DNA from: Pseudocercospora fijiensis CIRAD86
Lineage: Eukaryota; Ascomycota; Dothideomycetes; Mycosphaerellales; Mycosphaerellaceae
DNA length: 64,000 bases
NCBI RefSeq assembly: GCF_000340215.1
Contig: NW_006921534.1
Coordinates: 6,127,450 to 6,191,449 of the forward strand
Direction of reading: 5' to 3'
The notes under the pieces were generated by a model. It worked only from the letters and a program-made list of their open reading frames with translations, was not told where the DNA came from and did no database searches. Positions within the stretch are counted from its first letter, which is position 1, and each line of letters starts with the position of its first letter. A program made the translations under genes and the position numbers. Below are positions 20,463 through 30,972 of this stretch, one piece after another.

Positions 20463-21899
20463 TTACTTGTCGGAGTTAACTAATTCTAGTTCTATCTTAG
20501 AGCTAGTAGCCTTAGCCTTAGTAGCCTTGCCCTCCGTAAAGCTCTGTAATTTGCGTATCTTTTTCTTTATAAACGAGTCGCTATCGGCCGCCTTACGCTT
20601 AGACGTACGCGTACCCGCGGTCTTAGCTAGGCTAGCCTTAGCTTAGCGCGTGCCTATTAGCTATATAGGAATCTTTAGTAATAGAGATATAGGCGCCTTT
20701 ATCTTGGTTGTTAGTAGCACCTATAGAGTAGGTAGCTTTATAGGCAGGGCGAGCTTGTCCTTAGGTACTGCCGCGTACTTAGACTTACGTCGGGATAGGC
20801 CTAGCGTCGGTAGCTACGGTACTAGTGCCTACGCTAGTGTAGCGCGAGTCTTCTATAGAGGCTAGCCGGGCTCGTCTACTACTACGGTACTAGCGTAGGT
20901 TATAGCTTTTACTACTATAGCGAGCTCGTCTAGAATATATAGATACGGATCGGCTTGCTATTAGGGTATAAGCGCTCTATATCGTCTAGCGATACCTTTC
21001 GGTCCTAGTCCTCGATAGAGGGAGATAGGATTGCTATCCTCCTTATTATAGTTATATAGGAGGTCGTTTAGGCGTAGCGTCGCACTCTTCTTATAGCCCG
21101 TTCTTAGCGTCTAGTCTCGATCCTCGTATAGTATATAGCCTATTTGTAACTATAGGTACGCTATTCGAAGGAAGTAGTCGAGCGCTACGTCTATAGTACC
21201 GGCGTCTGCCTTACGATTAAGGGCTGCTTTTATATTCTCTAAGACGTAGTCCGGTACCGCGACGATATTAATTTCTATAGCCTACTCTACCTAGTCCTCC
21301 TTAAAGGTTAGCTATCCGGCCGAGATAGCTCTTAGCTACTTGCCGTAGAGTAGGTATACTAGATCCTCGCAGTATTTCTTCTAACGCTTCTACTAGTCGC
21401 GTATAGCTATTAGCGGCTCTATCTCGCCTAGGATATCTAGTAGAACCTACGAGATTATCGCCTAATCTAGGGCATTATCGACAGAGGTAGCCTAGACTTA
21501 GTATACTACCTTGCGGCGGAAAACTACGCTACCTATAAGGATATATTAGCTATAGATTAGGGCGATTTTGTGCTTGCTGTCCGTATTTGCCGTATAGTAT
21601 AGATATAGAGGGCCGATCGGCTTACGTTTAGTACGCGGGAAGCCGTACGCCTCTACTAAGTAGGTATACTAGGTACTAAGGTCCTTTATCGAGATCGTAG
21701 CGTCGTCGATTATTTAGAATATATTACTAAGCTTAAGGTCTAAGAGTCGTATACCTATAGGTAGTATATAATCGATCGTAATAAAGCCTAGTATATTATA
21801 GATTAGCACTATAGTATTAGCCTAGTAGCTAGACTTAAGCTATTGCTCTATATCGGAGTACTATATTCCGGAGCGCTATAGGTAATTGTCCTTATCTAT
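20463..21899 (-). pseudogene. E3 ORF3, C-terminal part (split by X)
   Basis: This continues the reading frame of 37,420-34,205 across the X insertion: removing X and one copy of the CTAT duplication keeps the frame exactly. The joined frame has about 1,551 codons, and the stops I met are TAG/TAA. Towards the C-terminus the protein becomes Lys/Arg/Ala/Thr-rich (about 20,640-20,480), possibly a nuclear-localisation or nucleic-acid-binding tail. The exact end is uncertain because RIP can turn a Gln codon into TAA; 20,463-20,465 is the first candidate after the basic region. I recognise no domain. Confidence 0.6.
21896..21899. repeat. target-site duplication CTAT (left) of X
   Basis: CTAT directly precedes the left LTR of X and follows the right LTR at 34,201-34,204. 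Keeping one copy restores the E3 ORF3 frame (AAT ATA GAT AAG on the minus strand). Confidence 0.85.
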
Positions 21900-22179
21900 T
21901 ATTGGCTAGTAACCGGCCCTACATACCTAGGCTGAGTTTTAAGCCTATATAAGAGGCCTCCTTCTGCATTGTAGATAGAGCACTAACCTCGTATAGCACA
22001 TTGTTTATATTACACTTCTATAATGCCTATATTGCAGGGCTCTAGTTATTAGCCTAAGCAACCGTCTTGTTATCCTATTATGCTAAACATGGCTGCCTAT
22101 ATTGCTATAGGTCGTATTACCCTCGGTAGCCTATACTATTACTATAGGTAGTAGTAGTAGTATTAGTTTCCGTCCTTTA
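21900..22179 (+). repeat. X 5' LTR (280 bp)
   Basis: Begins TATTGGCTAGTAACCGGCCC and ends GTCCGTCCTTTA-like (TTTCCGTCCTTTA). Identical in length to the 3' LTR at 33,921-34,200, and also found inverted at 44,124-44,402 and 45,750-46,028 (279 bp each). Confidence 0.9.
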
Positions 22180-22989
22180 TTAGAGCCGAAGGTAGGGCTA
22201 TCTCTTTATATCTAATAGGTTCGGGTATGTTAAAGGTGGTCTCTAGGCACGAATAGCTATAACCGAAGCGAGGGCACGATAAGAGCCTACGATACGGACG
22301 ATACCGAAGTATCTTAAGGGGCTATTACGACAAGTAGAGAAACCTCTTAACGAGGGTATCGCTTTAACCCCGAAAAGCTGCAAACCCTTAGGACTGTTAT
22401 AGCTTAGGGCCTAGTCTATAGCTATAGCTAGCTTCTAAGGACTCGGCTCCGGGTCGAAGACCTATTTAGTACCGCTTACTCGAGATAAGCCCCGCCTAAG
22501 GAGGAGATAGACTAATTACCTATCGGCCTTGCTTGGTTTACTAAGACTATTAATTAATAGCAAATACGGCTTGCAGGTCGGATAGCCGGGGAGTCCCCTA
22601 TTAATCGGGTAGGGCGTTCCTAGATTCGCAGCCTCGCTTAGATAGTGCTTAGCCTTCTACTAAAAAAAAAAAGAAGGCTACCGCCCCCTGCCTAGCTAAA
22701 GGAGATACGAGCTAGTTTCTAGGATCTAGGTATAAATAGAGATTGTAGTCTCTCCCTCCGAGCGGCTTTCGTCTAACAATACTAAACTAAGCTCCTAGAG
22801 GTAGTTAGGCGACCCCTAGGAGGCTAAATCCTAATGCTACCCTAGGGGTAATACTAGGAGAAACAGCCTAACAGACTATTCTCTCGCGTAGTAATATTAC
22901 AACAAACCAAACAAACCAAACACACTAAAAACACTTTTATATAGCATTTCATTTCAATATAGCATTTCATTTTAACTATTTTATAACAG
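22180..22989 (+). other. X 5' leader
   Basis: About 800 bp between the 5' LTR and the gag frame. It includes a run of A (about 22,662-22,671), one palindrome copy (22,831-22,857) and a direct repeat of ATATAGCATTTCATTT around 22,941-22,976 just before gag. No open frame is recognised. Confidence 0.5.
22831..22857. repeat. GC-rich palindrome copy 1 (X leader)
   Basis: CTAATGCTACCCTAGGGG followed by the inverted half; imperfect self-complementary arms of about 12 nt. Lies about 130 bp before the X gag frame. Confidence 0.8.
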
Positions 22990-25900
22990 TCGAATAAGTT
23001 CTAGCTCTAGCGAGAACGAGTATTAAGAATTAGCGGAATCCTCTAAATCCGAAACCGCCCCTAATCCTATTAACGAAGAAATCAGGCGGCGACTAGTTAA
23101 TATAAGTAAGCCTCCTACGCCTTCTACGCTAGAGGCGCTCTATAATGTTATTATAAAGATAATAGAGAAGTAAACTAAACTTCTCCGTTAAAACAAGCGT
23201 CGCCCGCTAGAGCTAGGAAGTACTACAAACCCTTTATTCGAAGGGTAGAACGCTACAGCACATATTAAGCGCTTTAAGGAAGGCTTAGTTAATTACGAGC
23301 TCGATAGAGAGTCCGACTAGTACAAGATTCGGTCCTTTACGAGGACTACCTCCTCTAAGCTTTACCGAACCCTTAAAACCCTAGTTAGCTACCTAGAAAA
23401 GGACGACAAGTCTAATACTAACTAGGAGACCTTTAAGGTAGCCTTTATAAGGGAATATCGGGAGCGCGATAGCCGTCGCATTAAAGGCAGTCGTACGTAG
23501 CTCGAGTCCCTCTACTTAGTAAGGCGCACTAAGGATAACGACCTAAAGGGGTATGTCCGCGAGTTTGTCGAGTTAGCGGACGGCATTAAATAGAGTAACC
23601 TCGAAAACTCTTAGAGAACGAGGCTGCTCCTCTAGGGGTTGCTATAGCCTATAGCTTAGCGTATCTTCCGTCGCTGCAAGCTTAGCGAGTCCGATCCTAA
23701 GAGTTTTAGGAGATATAAAGAGGTCCTAGTATGTATCAAGGCCGATATTAACAGTACAGCCGACACGAGGAAGTTTACCTACGGCGAAGACCGGAATAAC
23801 CTAGCGTAGGTTAGGAAAGAAGCCTTAGGAAACAAGGGACCTAAGTTCCTTCCTAAATCGCAAAGTAGTCCCAAGACCGTAACTCCTACCACCACTAAGC
23901 ACTCTTAAGACGTTACGGACTTAGCTAAATCCCTAGCTTAGCTAAACCTGAATACGAAAGCATTGTGGCGAGTTAGGGAGGTTATTAATGCTACTATACT
24001 AGGCGATATACCGCTAGTCTACTAGGTTTTAGATCCTAACTGCCCTAAAGCCCCTTTAGTAGATGTCTACGCTATATAGAAGATCTGTTCTAACTTGGAT
24101 GGTAAGTGCTAGATGTGTAGCGGGTTTAAACATGTCTAATCGTCCTACCCTATCTAGAAAGAGCTTCTTAAGAGGAAGCTTGTTATGCAAGTAAATAGCC
24201 GATTCTGCTATATAGACACCGGCGACAAGATTGATTTCGAATGGGATCGGAGAGCCCCGAAGCTGCCTTAGCTAAAGACCCTTCTGGAAAAGAAGTGTAG
24301 CGGTAGGATCGAGTTTAAGGATACTAGGAATAGTACCCTCGCCGCTATTGCTAAACGAGAAACTTAGAAGGTTAGGGCAAAACAGGTTAAGGAGCGAAGC
24401 AGTAACGGAACTACTAAGCCTATTAAAGTTAACTTTGTTTCTTAGGATCCGGACGCAGTTACTAATGTTTACGCGGTTACTAAGAATGGTATAGATGTCT
24501 ACGCTGCTATACGGTCTTAGACCTAGTCCTAAAGCAAGGGTAAGAGCCCTTAGAACCCTACTCGCCCTAGTGCAGCAGCCTCTACTAGGGTACTAAAGAA
24601 CAAGGCGGCCGATAAGGCTAAGTAATAGCGAGAGTTAACCGCTAAAACTAAGACTCTCTAGATAGCTATAGACCGCGCTGCCCGATCTAGCACCGCACCT
24701 AGCACCGCCCCTAGTACCCTACCTATAGAAGGCCTAGTCGTCCTAGAGACTCTAGAGGTCGATATAGAGGATGTTACTACCGACATTAGTAGTACCCTAG
24801 GCCTAGCTAACCTACCTGCCTACAAACGGAAGTTATCCGACCTAAAGAGCTTTCGCTTTAATAGGTATATAAAAAAGTATAGTACTAGCCTAGCTAACTC
24901 CTTAGACACAAAGGCAAACGCTCTCTTCTAGGCTTTATAGTTCCTGGACCTTAAGTCTAATATGTCTATAGGAGAGCTATTAGCATACAGTTTGCCTACT
25001 AACCTGTTCTAGAGCCGAATCCCTAACGATACTACCTTTATAAAAGACCTCGCTGCCCTCCGAAGGAAACAAGGACGAGAAGACTATATCGACGTCTCTT
25101 CCCTATAGTTCCTTCCTAAATTTTCAGATGCCTAAGAGTTAGTAGAAGGCGAATCGGTAACCTACGAGAACTAAGATACTATCGATAATACTAACGAAGA
25201 GGGAGTTAAGGAGATAGGCCGAGGGGATAGTAATAATCCCGACCCTACTCTAGTTTTAGTCTCTATTAAGGCTGTCCGGTTTACTAGCTAACAAATCGGT
25301 CGAGTAGGACCTCCTCGACCTAAGGAACTTTATTCTATCCCTAATAATATAGACCTTTCCGCAGTTACCCGTTCCTTCGCCGTCGTTCCCGCTATCTATA
25401 TTTAAGTTACTATCGGGAGCTATAGTTAACAGATGCTAGCAATACTTAATAATAGTTCAGAGTTACTTATTATAAGTAAGCGTTAGACTAAACAACTTAT
25501 GCTACTAATAAACAGAAACATTTCCCTCGGTATATAGGGAGTAAATAGGGAGGTTGCGCTAGTAGGTGCTTGCTACAATGTTATAGTAGACGCCTTCGGT
25601 ATATGCTTTTCCTTTACCTTCTAGATTGCCGCCGACCTAAACACGCTAATTATTCTAGGTCGACTATAGTCTCGTATAACTCGAGGTATCTAGCGTAACT
25701 ACGACGATAGTTCCTAGGAGGGAACTATTACTAACTAGAAGGGCAACCGAGTCGTATTTACTAGTTATATCGGTAATACTAGCTACAAGTCCTACGAGGA
25801 TATCCTTACTACTTCTAGACGGTCTTCGGGAAACGCTACGGCGCGGTTGTAAGACCGGCAATCTACGCTATAAGTTAGTATAGCTTAAATAGGTCATTTC

Positions 25901-26100
25901 TAGAAGTGCGCCGATCCGTACGTTAAGGCAAGTTTCTAGGTTCTATACTAAGAAGACGAGTGCTCGAAGCGATAGCGAGCATAATACAACGACTACCTAT
26001 ACCTGCTATACAAGTTAAGGTAATAATGCTATCTTATACGTCGTCGCCGGAGGCATTACTACCGGAGGCGGGTCTACCCGAACTAACTAATTAGAACGCG
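22990..26100 (+). pseudogene. X gag and protease region (degenerate)
   Basis: The frame begins in an acidic Ser-rich segment (about 22,990); its ATG is not visible, possibly lost to RIP. A retrotransposon-gag-like helical region follows (about 23,230-23,720). A zinc knuckle at 24,107-24,148 reads C-stop-M-C-S-G-F-K-H-V-stop-S-S-Y: the stops are at Trp/Gln positions and the last Cys has become Tyr (TGC to TAC), all single RIP changes. The protease should lie in about 25,300-26,000, but I could not verify its active site. It is not translatable as it stands. Confidence 0.65.
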
Positions 26101-26103
26101 AGT

Positions 26104-26129
26104 CTAATGCTACCCCGGGGGTGTTATTA
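26104..26129. repeat. GC-rich palindrome copy 2 (X gag/pol junction)
   Basis: Core AATGCTACCCCGGGGGTG. Located where the gag-protease part ends and the pre-RT segment begins. Confidence 0.85.
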
Positions 26130-29100
26130 CGAATCTAACGTTTTCGCCGGCGTTATAAATTAGGACTACTAGCTATATACCTATCGACTTAAGGAAACTT
26201 CTAAAGAAGTTTACGCGCTGTTTTGTTACGCTAATCTCTAAGCCTAGCGACAAAGAGAGCGAGCTCGGGTTCGACAATCGATTAGTATATATACCCTATA
26301 TAAGAGGGTAGCTAACAAGATTAAGCCCGTAAAAGGCAGCGTATATATTACCGATAGGTCTAATCCTAGCGGAAATCCTAACTAGCGACAAAAGTGCCTT
26401 AATTAGGAGGCGACACTACTACCTAGGGATAGTCCGTACGATTAGAAGTATATTACTAAAAAGTTTTCTACTATCCCTAGGGGGTTAAGGCTAATAGAGG
26501 AGAGGCTTGCGAAAATCAAACCTAGTATCGAGCTTTCGGATCGTAAACTAGATTTGCTATACGAGCTTCTATATAATCGCGAGGCCGTATTAGTATATAA
26601 CTTCACTTACCTAGGTAGGATAAATCCGGAGGTTACCCCTCCGTAGAGGATCCGAACGATCGAATATAAGCCTTAGGCCTACCTAGGTTTTAAGTTGAAC
26701 CTAAGCCTACGAGGTATAGTTAAGGACATAATACGATAGCGTATAAAGGCTAGCACACTTAAGCCTTCCTATGCCTCGTATCGTAATCTATACTTCCTAG
26801 TTTAAAAGAAAACAGCTCCTAGGGAACTAAAGAAGTACCGTCTAATTAACGCTATACAAAAGTTTAACGCAGTTACGATTAGAGATGCTAACCTCCCTCC
26901 GGAGACTAATAGGTTCTCGGAAGCTTTTGCTAACTGTATTGTAGCCTTACTAGTTAATGTTTTCTCGGGCTACGACTAGATCCCTCTCTATCCTAATAGC
27001 CGCGACCTTACTAGTTTCGAGACACCTCTTAGGCTATATAAACAAACAACCCTTCCCTAAGGGGCAACTAACTCCGTAGCCTAGTTCGTTCGCATTATAA
27101 AGTAAGTCCTCGCGGCTTATATCTCCTATATAGCGATGCCTTTCCTCGACGACATCGGCATTAAGGGCCCTAAAACTAGGTACGATAATAAGGAAGTAGA
27201 GCCTAGCATCCGTAGGTTCTTTCTCGAACACATTTAGAACCTCGATAGTGTCCTCTGCGACCTAGAGCGAGCTAACCTAACGGTGTATAAGGAGAAGCTT
27301 TAGCTCCTATACAAACGAATAAACATTGTCGGGTTTATAACTAATAAGACCGGCCGCTATCCTAATAATGCACGGGTCCTAAAGATAGTGTCCTAGCTAA
27401 ATCCTACCTATTAGAAGGATGTCCGAACCTAGCTTAGAGTAGTCTCCTACTTCCGTATCTAGGTCGAGAACTTTGTATTAGTATACAAGCCCTTATACGC
27501 CTTGCTTAAGAAGAATGCTAATTTCGAATAGACCTCCGTTTACTAAGCGGCTAAGGATACGGTAACTAAGGCGCTCGTTAGCGTACCTATACTAACATCT
27601 ATTAACTACTTAGAGGGTGCGGGTTTGATAATTGTTGCTATCGACTCGAGCGGGGAAGGCTATAGCGAGATACTAATGCAGTATAACCGTAAGGAGCTAT
27701 CCTTACGTTATCCTATTAGGTACGACTCCGGACTATAGAAACCGATCGAGGCCCGATACGATACTAGTAAGCGAGAATGCCTTAGAGTCTATAAGGCTCT
27801 AAAGAAGTTCCGACTATAGCTCTTTAGTATGTTCTTTCGCTTAGAAATCGATGCTTAGACGCTAGTCTATTAGCTTAACCGTATAGCCTCCGACCTACTA
27901 AACTCTGCGATAGCTCGGTAGGTTGCCTAGATCTATTTGTTTAATTTCGACGTCTTCTACGTTCCTAGTAAGAAGTATACTAGACCGGATAGCCTTTCTA
28001 GAAGGCCCGCTATAGAAGAGGATATCGCCGAGATAATAGAAGAAGAGGATATCGATATAGTAATTAACCGCACTTTCTTCGCTACCTTCTATATTAATGC
28101 TATACTAGCGATTACTAGGCCTGCTACCGATAACTAACCTAGCGACTAACCTAGTAACTAGCCCGACGGGAGCCCTACTACTAACGATAACGACTAGGCT
28201 AAAGATAAGGTAGATAAACTAGAGAGGGATAATGTCCTTAATAGGGTCTACTCCGACGACTCCTATTACATCGCCTACTTCCTAACCTATACGAAGAAAG
28301 CGCCTAGCCTATTAAAGAGTTAATACCGTCGGGTTATTCGCTATTCTCGCCGATTCCTAGTTAAAGATCGAATCCTTTAGCGACAAGCGATAGTTAATGT
28401 ACCTCTCTAGCGTATTATTAACGACCTAGCGGCCCGATAAGAGATCCTTCGTTCCGTTTACGATAAGCTCGGCTACCGGGCGGCGGAGGGCACTTTCGAT
28501 ATCCTTCGTCGGCGGTACTAGTAGGATAGCGTATAGGCTAATGTCTCTCGCTACTATAAGAGCTGTCCTAAGTGCAATTTTAGGAATAGCTACCGTCGGC
28601 TAGGAGAGCTGCGTATTCCTACTACCTAATTAGTCGGAGAGCGATAGTATAGCGATAGGGTCTATCTTAGTCGCAATAACAGCTTATATATTATTCGAGA
28701 AGGTCTTTCTCGATAGCCGGAGGCCTATTATTTCTATAAGGGCTACGGCGCTATTAATGCTCGTAATATAGCTACCTTCCTATTTAAGGATCTGTTTTGC
28801 CGCTAGGGAACACCTTACGAGATTATCTTAGATAACGCTACGAACAATATAGCTAAAGAAGTTTAAGCGCTACTTGTTTCGTATAGGGCGAAGAACGTTC
28901 GTATCTCCCCGTACTATCCCTAGTCGAATGCTATTGTTAAGCGTAGCTATCGGTCTTTAATTGATGCCCTGTCTAAGATAACTAATAGAGGGGATAGGTC
29001 CGTTCCTATCTCTACCCGCGTTCTAGCCCTTCTCTAGGTAGATCGAACTACTATTATCGATACGACTAGACTTACGCTAGTAGAGCTTATAATTAGGAGG

Positions 29101-29853
29101 GACGCCGTTCTTCCTATTAAGTTGTCCTATCGCACGCATAGCGTTTACGATTAGGGGTCTGTTCGTACTAGAGCGGATCTCCTTACCCTACGCGCTAAGG
29201 CTCTTAAGGATATAACTACTACTTCTTAGGAGGGACTTGCTTAATAACGGCGCCTTCGTAAAGAGGCTAAGCAGTATTTTAATAACTATAATACTATTAA
29301 TTAGGAGCCTCTAAAGGTTAGCGATATAGTTCTCCTATACCGGTCCGAGTTAGAGTATAGTTACTCCTATAAGCTAGCCTTTAAATAGAAAGGGCCTTAT
29401 AGAGTATAGGGGGTCCTTTACGATAGTTCTACGTACCGACTTTAGGAACTTAATAGTGCTACCTTAAAGCACTCGCACCCCCGAGCTAACCTAAAGAAGA
29501 TCGTCGAATTAAGAGAGCCTGCCCGCCCTCCCCCGACCGAGGAGGAAGTTAATGCCTCTATAGACCCTCTACCGACCTTAGATGCCTATCGAGAGGAGGA
29601 TCCTACCGCGATTATAGATCCTATTCTACCTAACAACTATACGCACCCCTAGATACGTCTTAGTAAGCTATTAGGAATAACTTATAAACAAAGGGAGGGT
29701 TATATACGTATTAATTACGCGTAGAGCATTTCCGATATTAGTTCCGATAGTAAACCGGACTTCTAGCTATCTAACTCTAACTCTAAGGAGGAACTCGACT
29801 AGTCTAGCGACGAAGACCGCCTAGAATTATAGCTAGATCCCGAGACTGAATAA
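26104..29853 (+). pseudogene. X pol: reverse transcriptase, RNase H, integrase (degenerate)
   Basis: A conserved pre-RT segment with an RxRxRQSISIYxLYKRV-like pattern is at about 26,245-26,320. The RT palm motif FLDDIG is at 27,141-27,158. RNase H follows (AIDSSGEGYSE near 27,645-27,675; LEIDA near 27,845), then a tether with VPSKKYTRPDSLSRRPA (27,960-28,010). The integrase has a C-x2-C knuckle near 28,563-28,580, ERWYSD near 28,640 and a GTPYEIILDN segment near 28,808-28,837. The frame ends near 29,853. Stops are TAG/TAA at Trp/Gln positions. Confidence 0.8.
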
Positions 29854-30091
29854 TTGCTTGTCTTTCCCTACCTCTACTACGTTGTTTTCCTTGCCTTCTC
29901 CGCGCTATTAATGCAGTGCCGCCCTGTAGCTTTAGTCCTTACTGCTTGTTCCTACGGTATTAATGCTTATAGTTGTTGCCCTCTTTTGCTTTACTTTGTC
30001 TATTGTTTTGCTCTTTAGCCTTCGAGATGTTGCTATAACTTTATTCCTTTGCTCTTGTTTCCTTAGATAGAACTATACAAGGCGTGTTTTC

Positions 30092-30118
30092 CTAATAATA
30101 CCCCGGGGGTAGCATTAG
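30092..30118. repeat. GC-rich palindrome copy 3 (after X pol)
   Basis: CTAATAATACCCCGGGGG followed by TAGCATTAG, in inverted polarity relative to copy 2. About 240 bp after the pol stop. Confidence 0.85.
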
Positions 30119-30972
30119 GAAAATAGCCGAACCTAACCCTTTACCCTTCTAGGACTACTTCCCTCTAGATTCCTAGACTCTAGCGACTACCCTTAAGTAA
30201 CAACGATAACAAGGTACTCTACTAGAGGATGTTCCTACTATAATTAGCACTAGTTACGTAGGACACTAAGAAAGGGAGGATCCCTCTCCCTTCCTAGCTC
30301 TTAGATAGATATAGCAACCTAGGCCTATAGCCTCTAAGAATAGGGACCTTAGGCTATTAAGCTTAGTGTTTAGAAGAGGAAAGAAGGTAAACGTATAGAC
30401 TACCTTTACGTGCTTGCTAATATGAAAGGTGATGCTATATCTATAACGGCAGTGCTATAGGCTAACGTACTAACGAATTAGCTACGCTAGGCCTAGGCGA
30501 CTTACTCCTCGTTACCGAGCATCTCTAGAGAAAAGCTAATACTACCCCGGGGGTGTTATTAGTCCCGCTAGCTTTACTACTATAGATTTCTACTAAGGAC
30601 TCGAACTAACTAGTTATATTTCGAGTGCGCGAGAATCTACGATAGCTAAAGGTTAATAAAGGCGCGTAGTCGCTACTAGCAATTAGCTAGATCGATTGTT
30701 AAACTTTAGCCTGCCCTAATAATAAAGAGGTCTCGTATACAGCTTTACTTTTATATATAGCCGTTATCCGTTTGCTTTACTAGCGCGGAATATACGGACT
30801 ACGTTACCTTCGTACTATATTTAAAGCGAGCTTCCTAAGCTCCTTCTTCTACTCGATTACTAACTAACTCGCTACCGCCTAACTACCCCCCCCTTCTATC
30901 TAAACCCTTTAATTATTATTGTTAAGCAACGAACACACTTGCAAACTCGTTTACAACCTACTTCGGTCGACT
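30119..30972 (+). other. X spacer between pol and the downstream ORF
   Basis: About 850 bp without a convincing frame. It contains two copies of the GC-rich palindrome at its edges or middle (30,092-30,118 and 30,536-30,562) and a polypurine-like AAGAAAGGGAGGA (30,268-30,280) resembling the true polypurine tract at 33,907. That resemblance suggests the downstream ORF may once have followed an LTR junction or been acquired from a related element. Confidence 0.45.
30536..30562. repeat. GC-rich palindrome copy 4 (before X ORF3)
   Basis: CTAATACTACCCCGGGGG followed by TGTTATTAG; about 410 bp before the ORF3 start. Confidence 0.85.
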
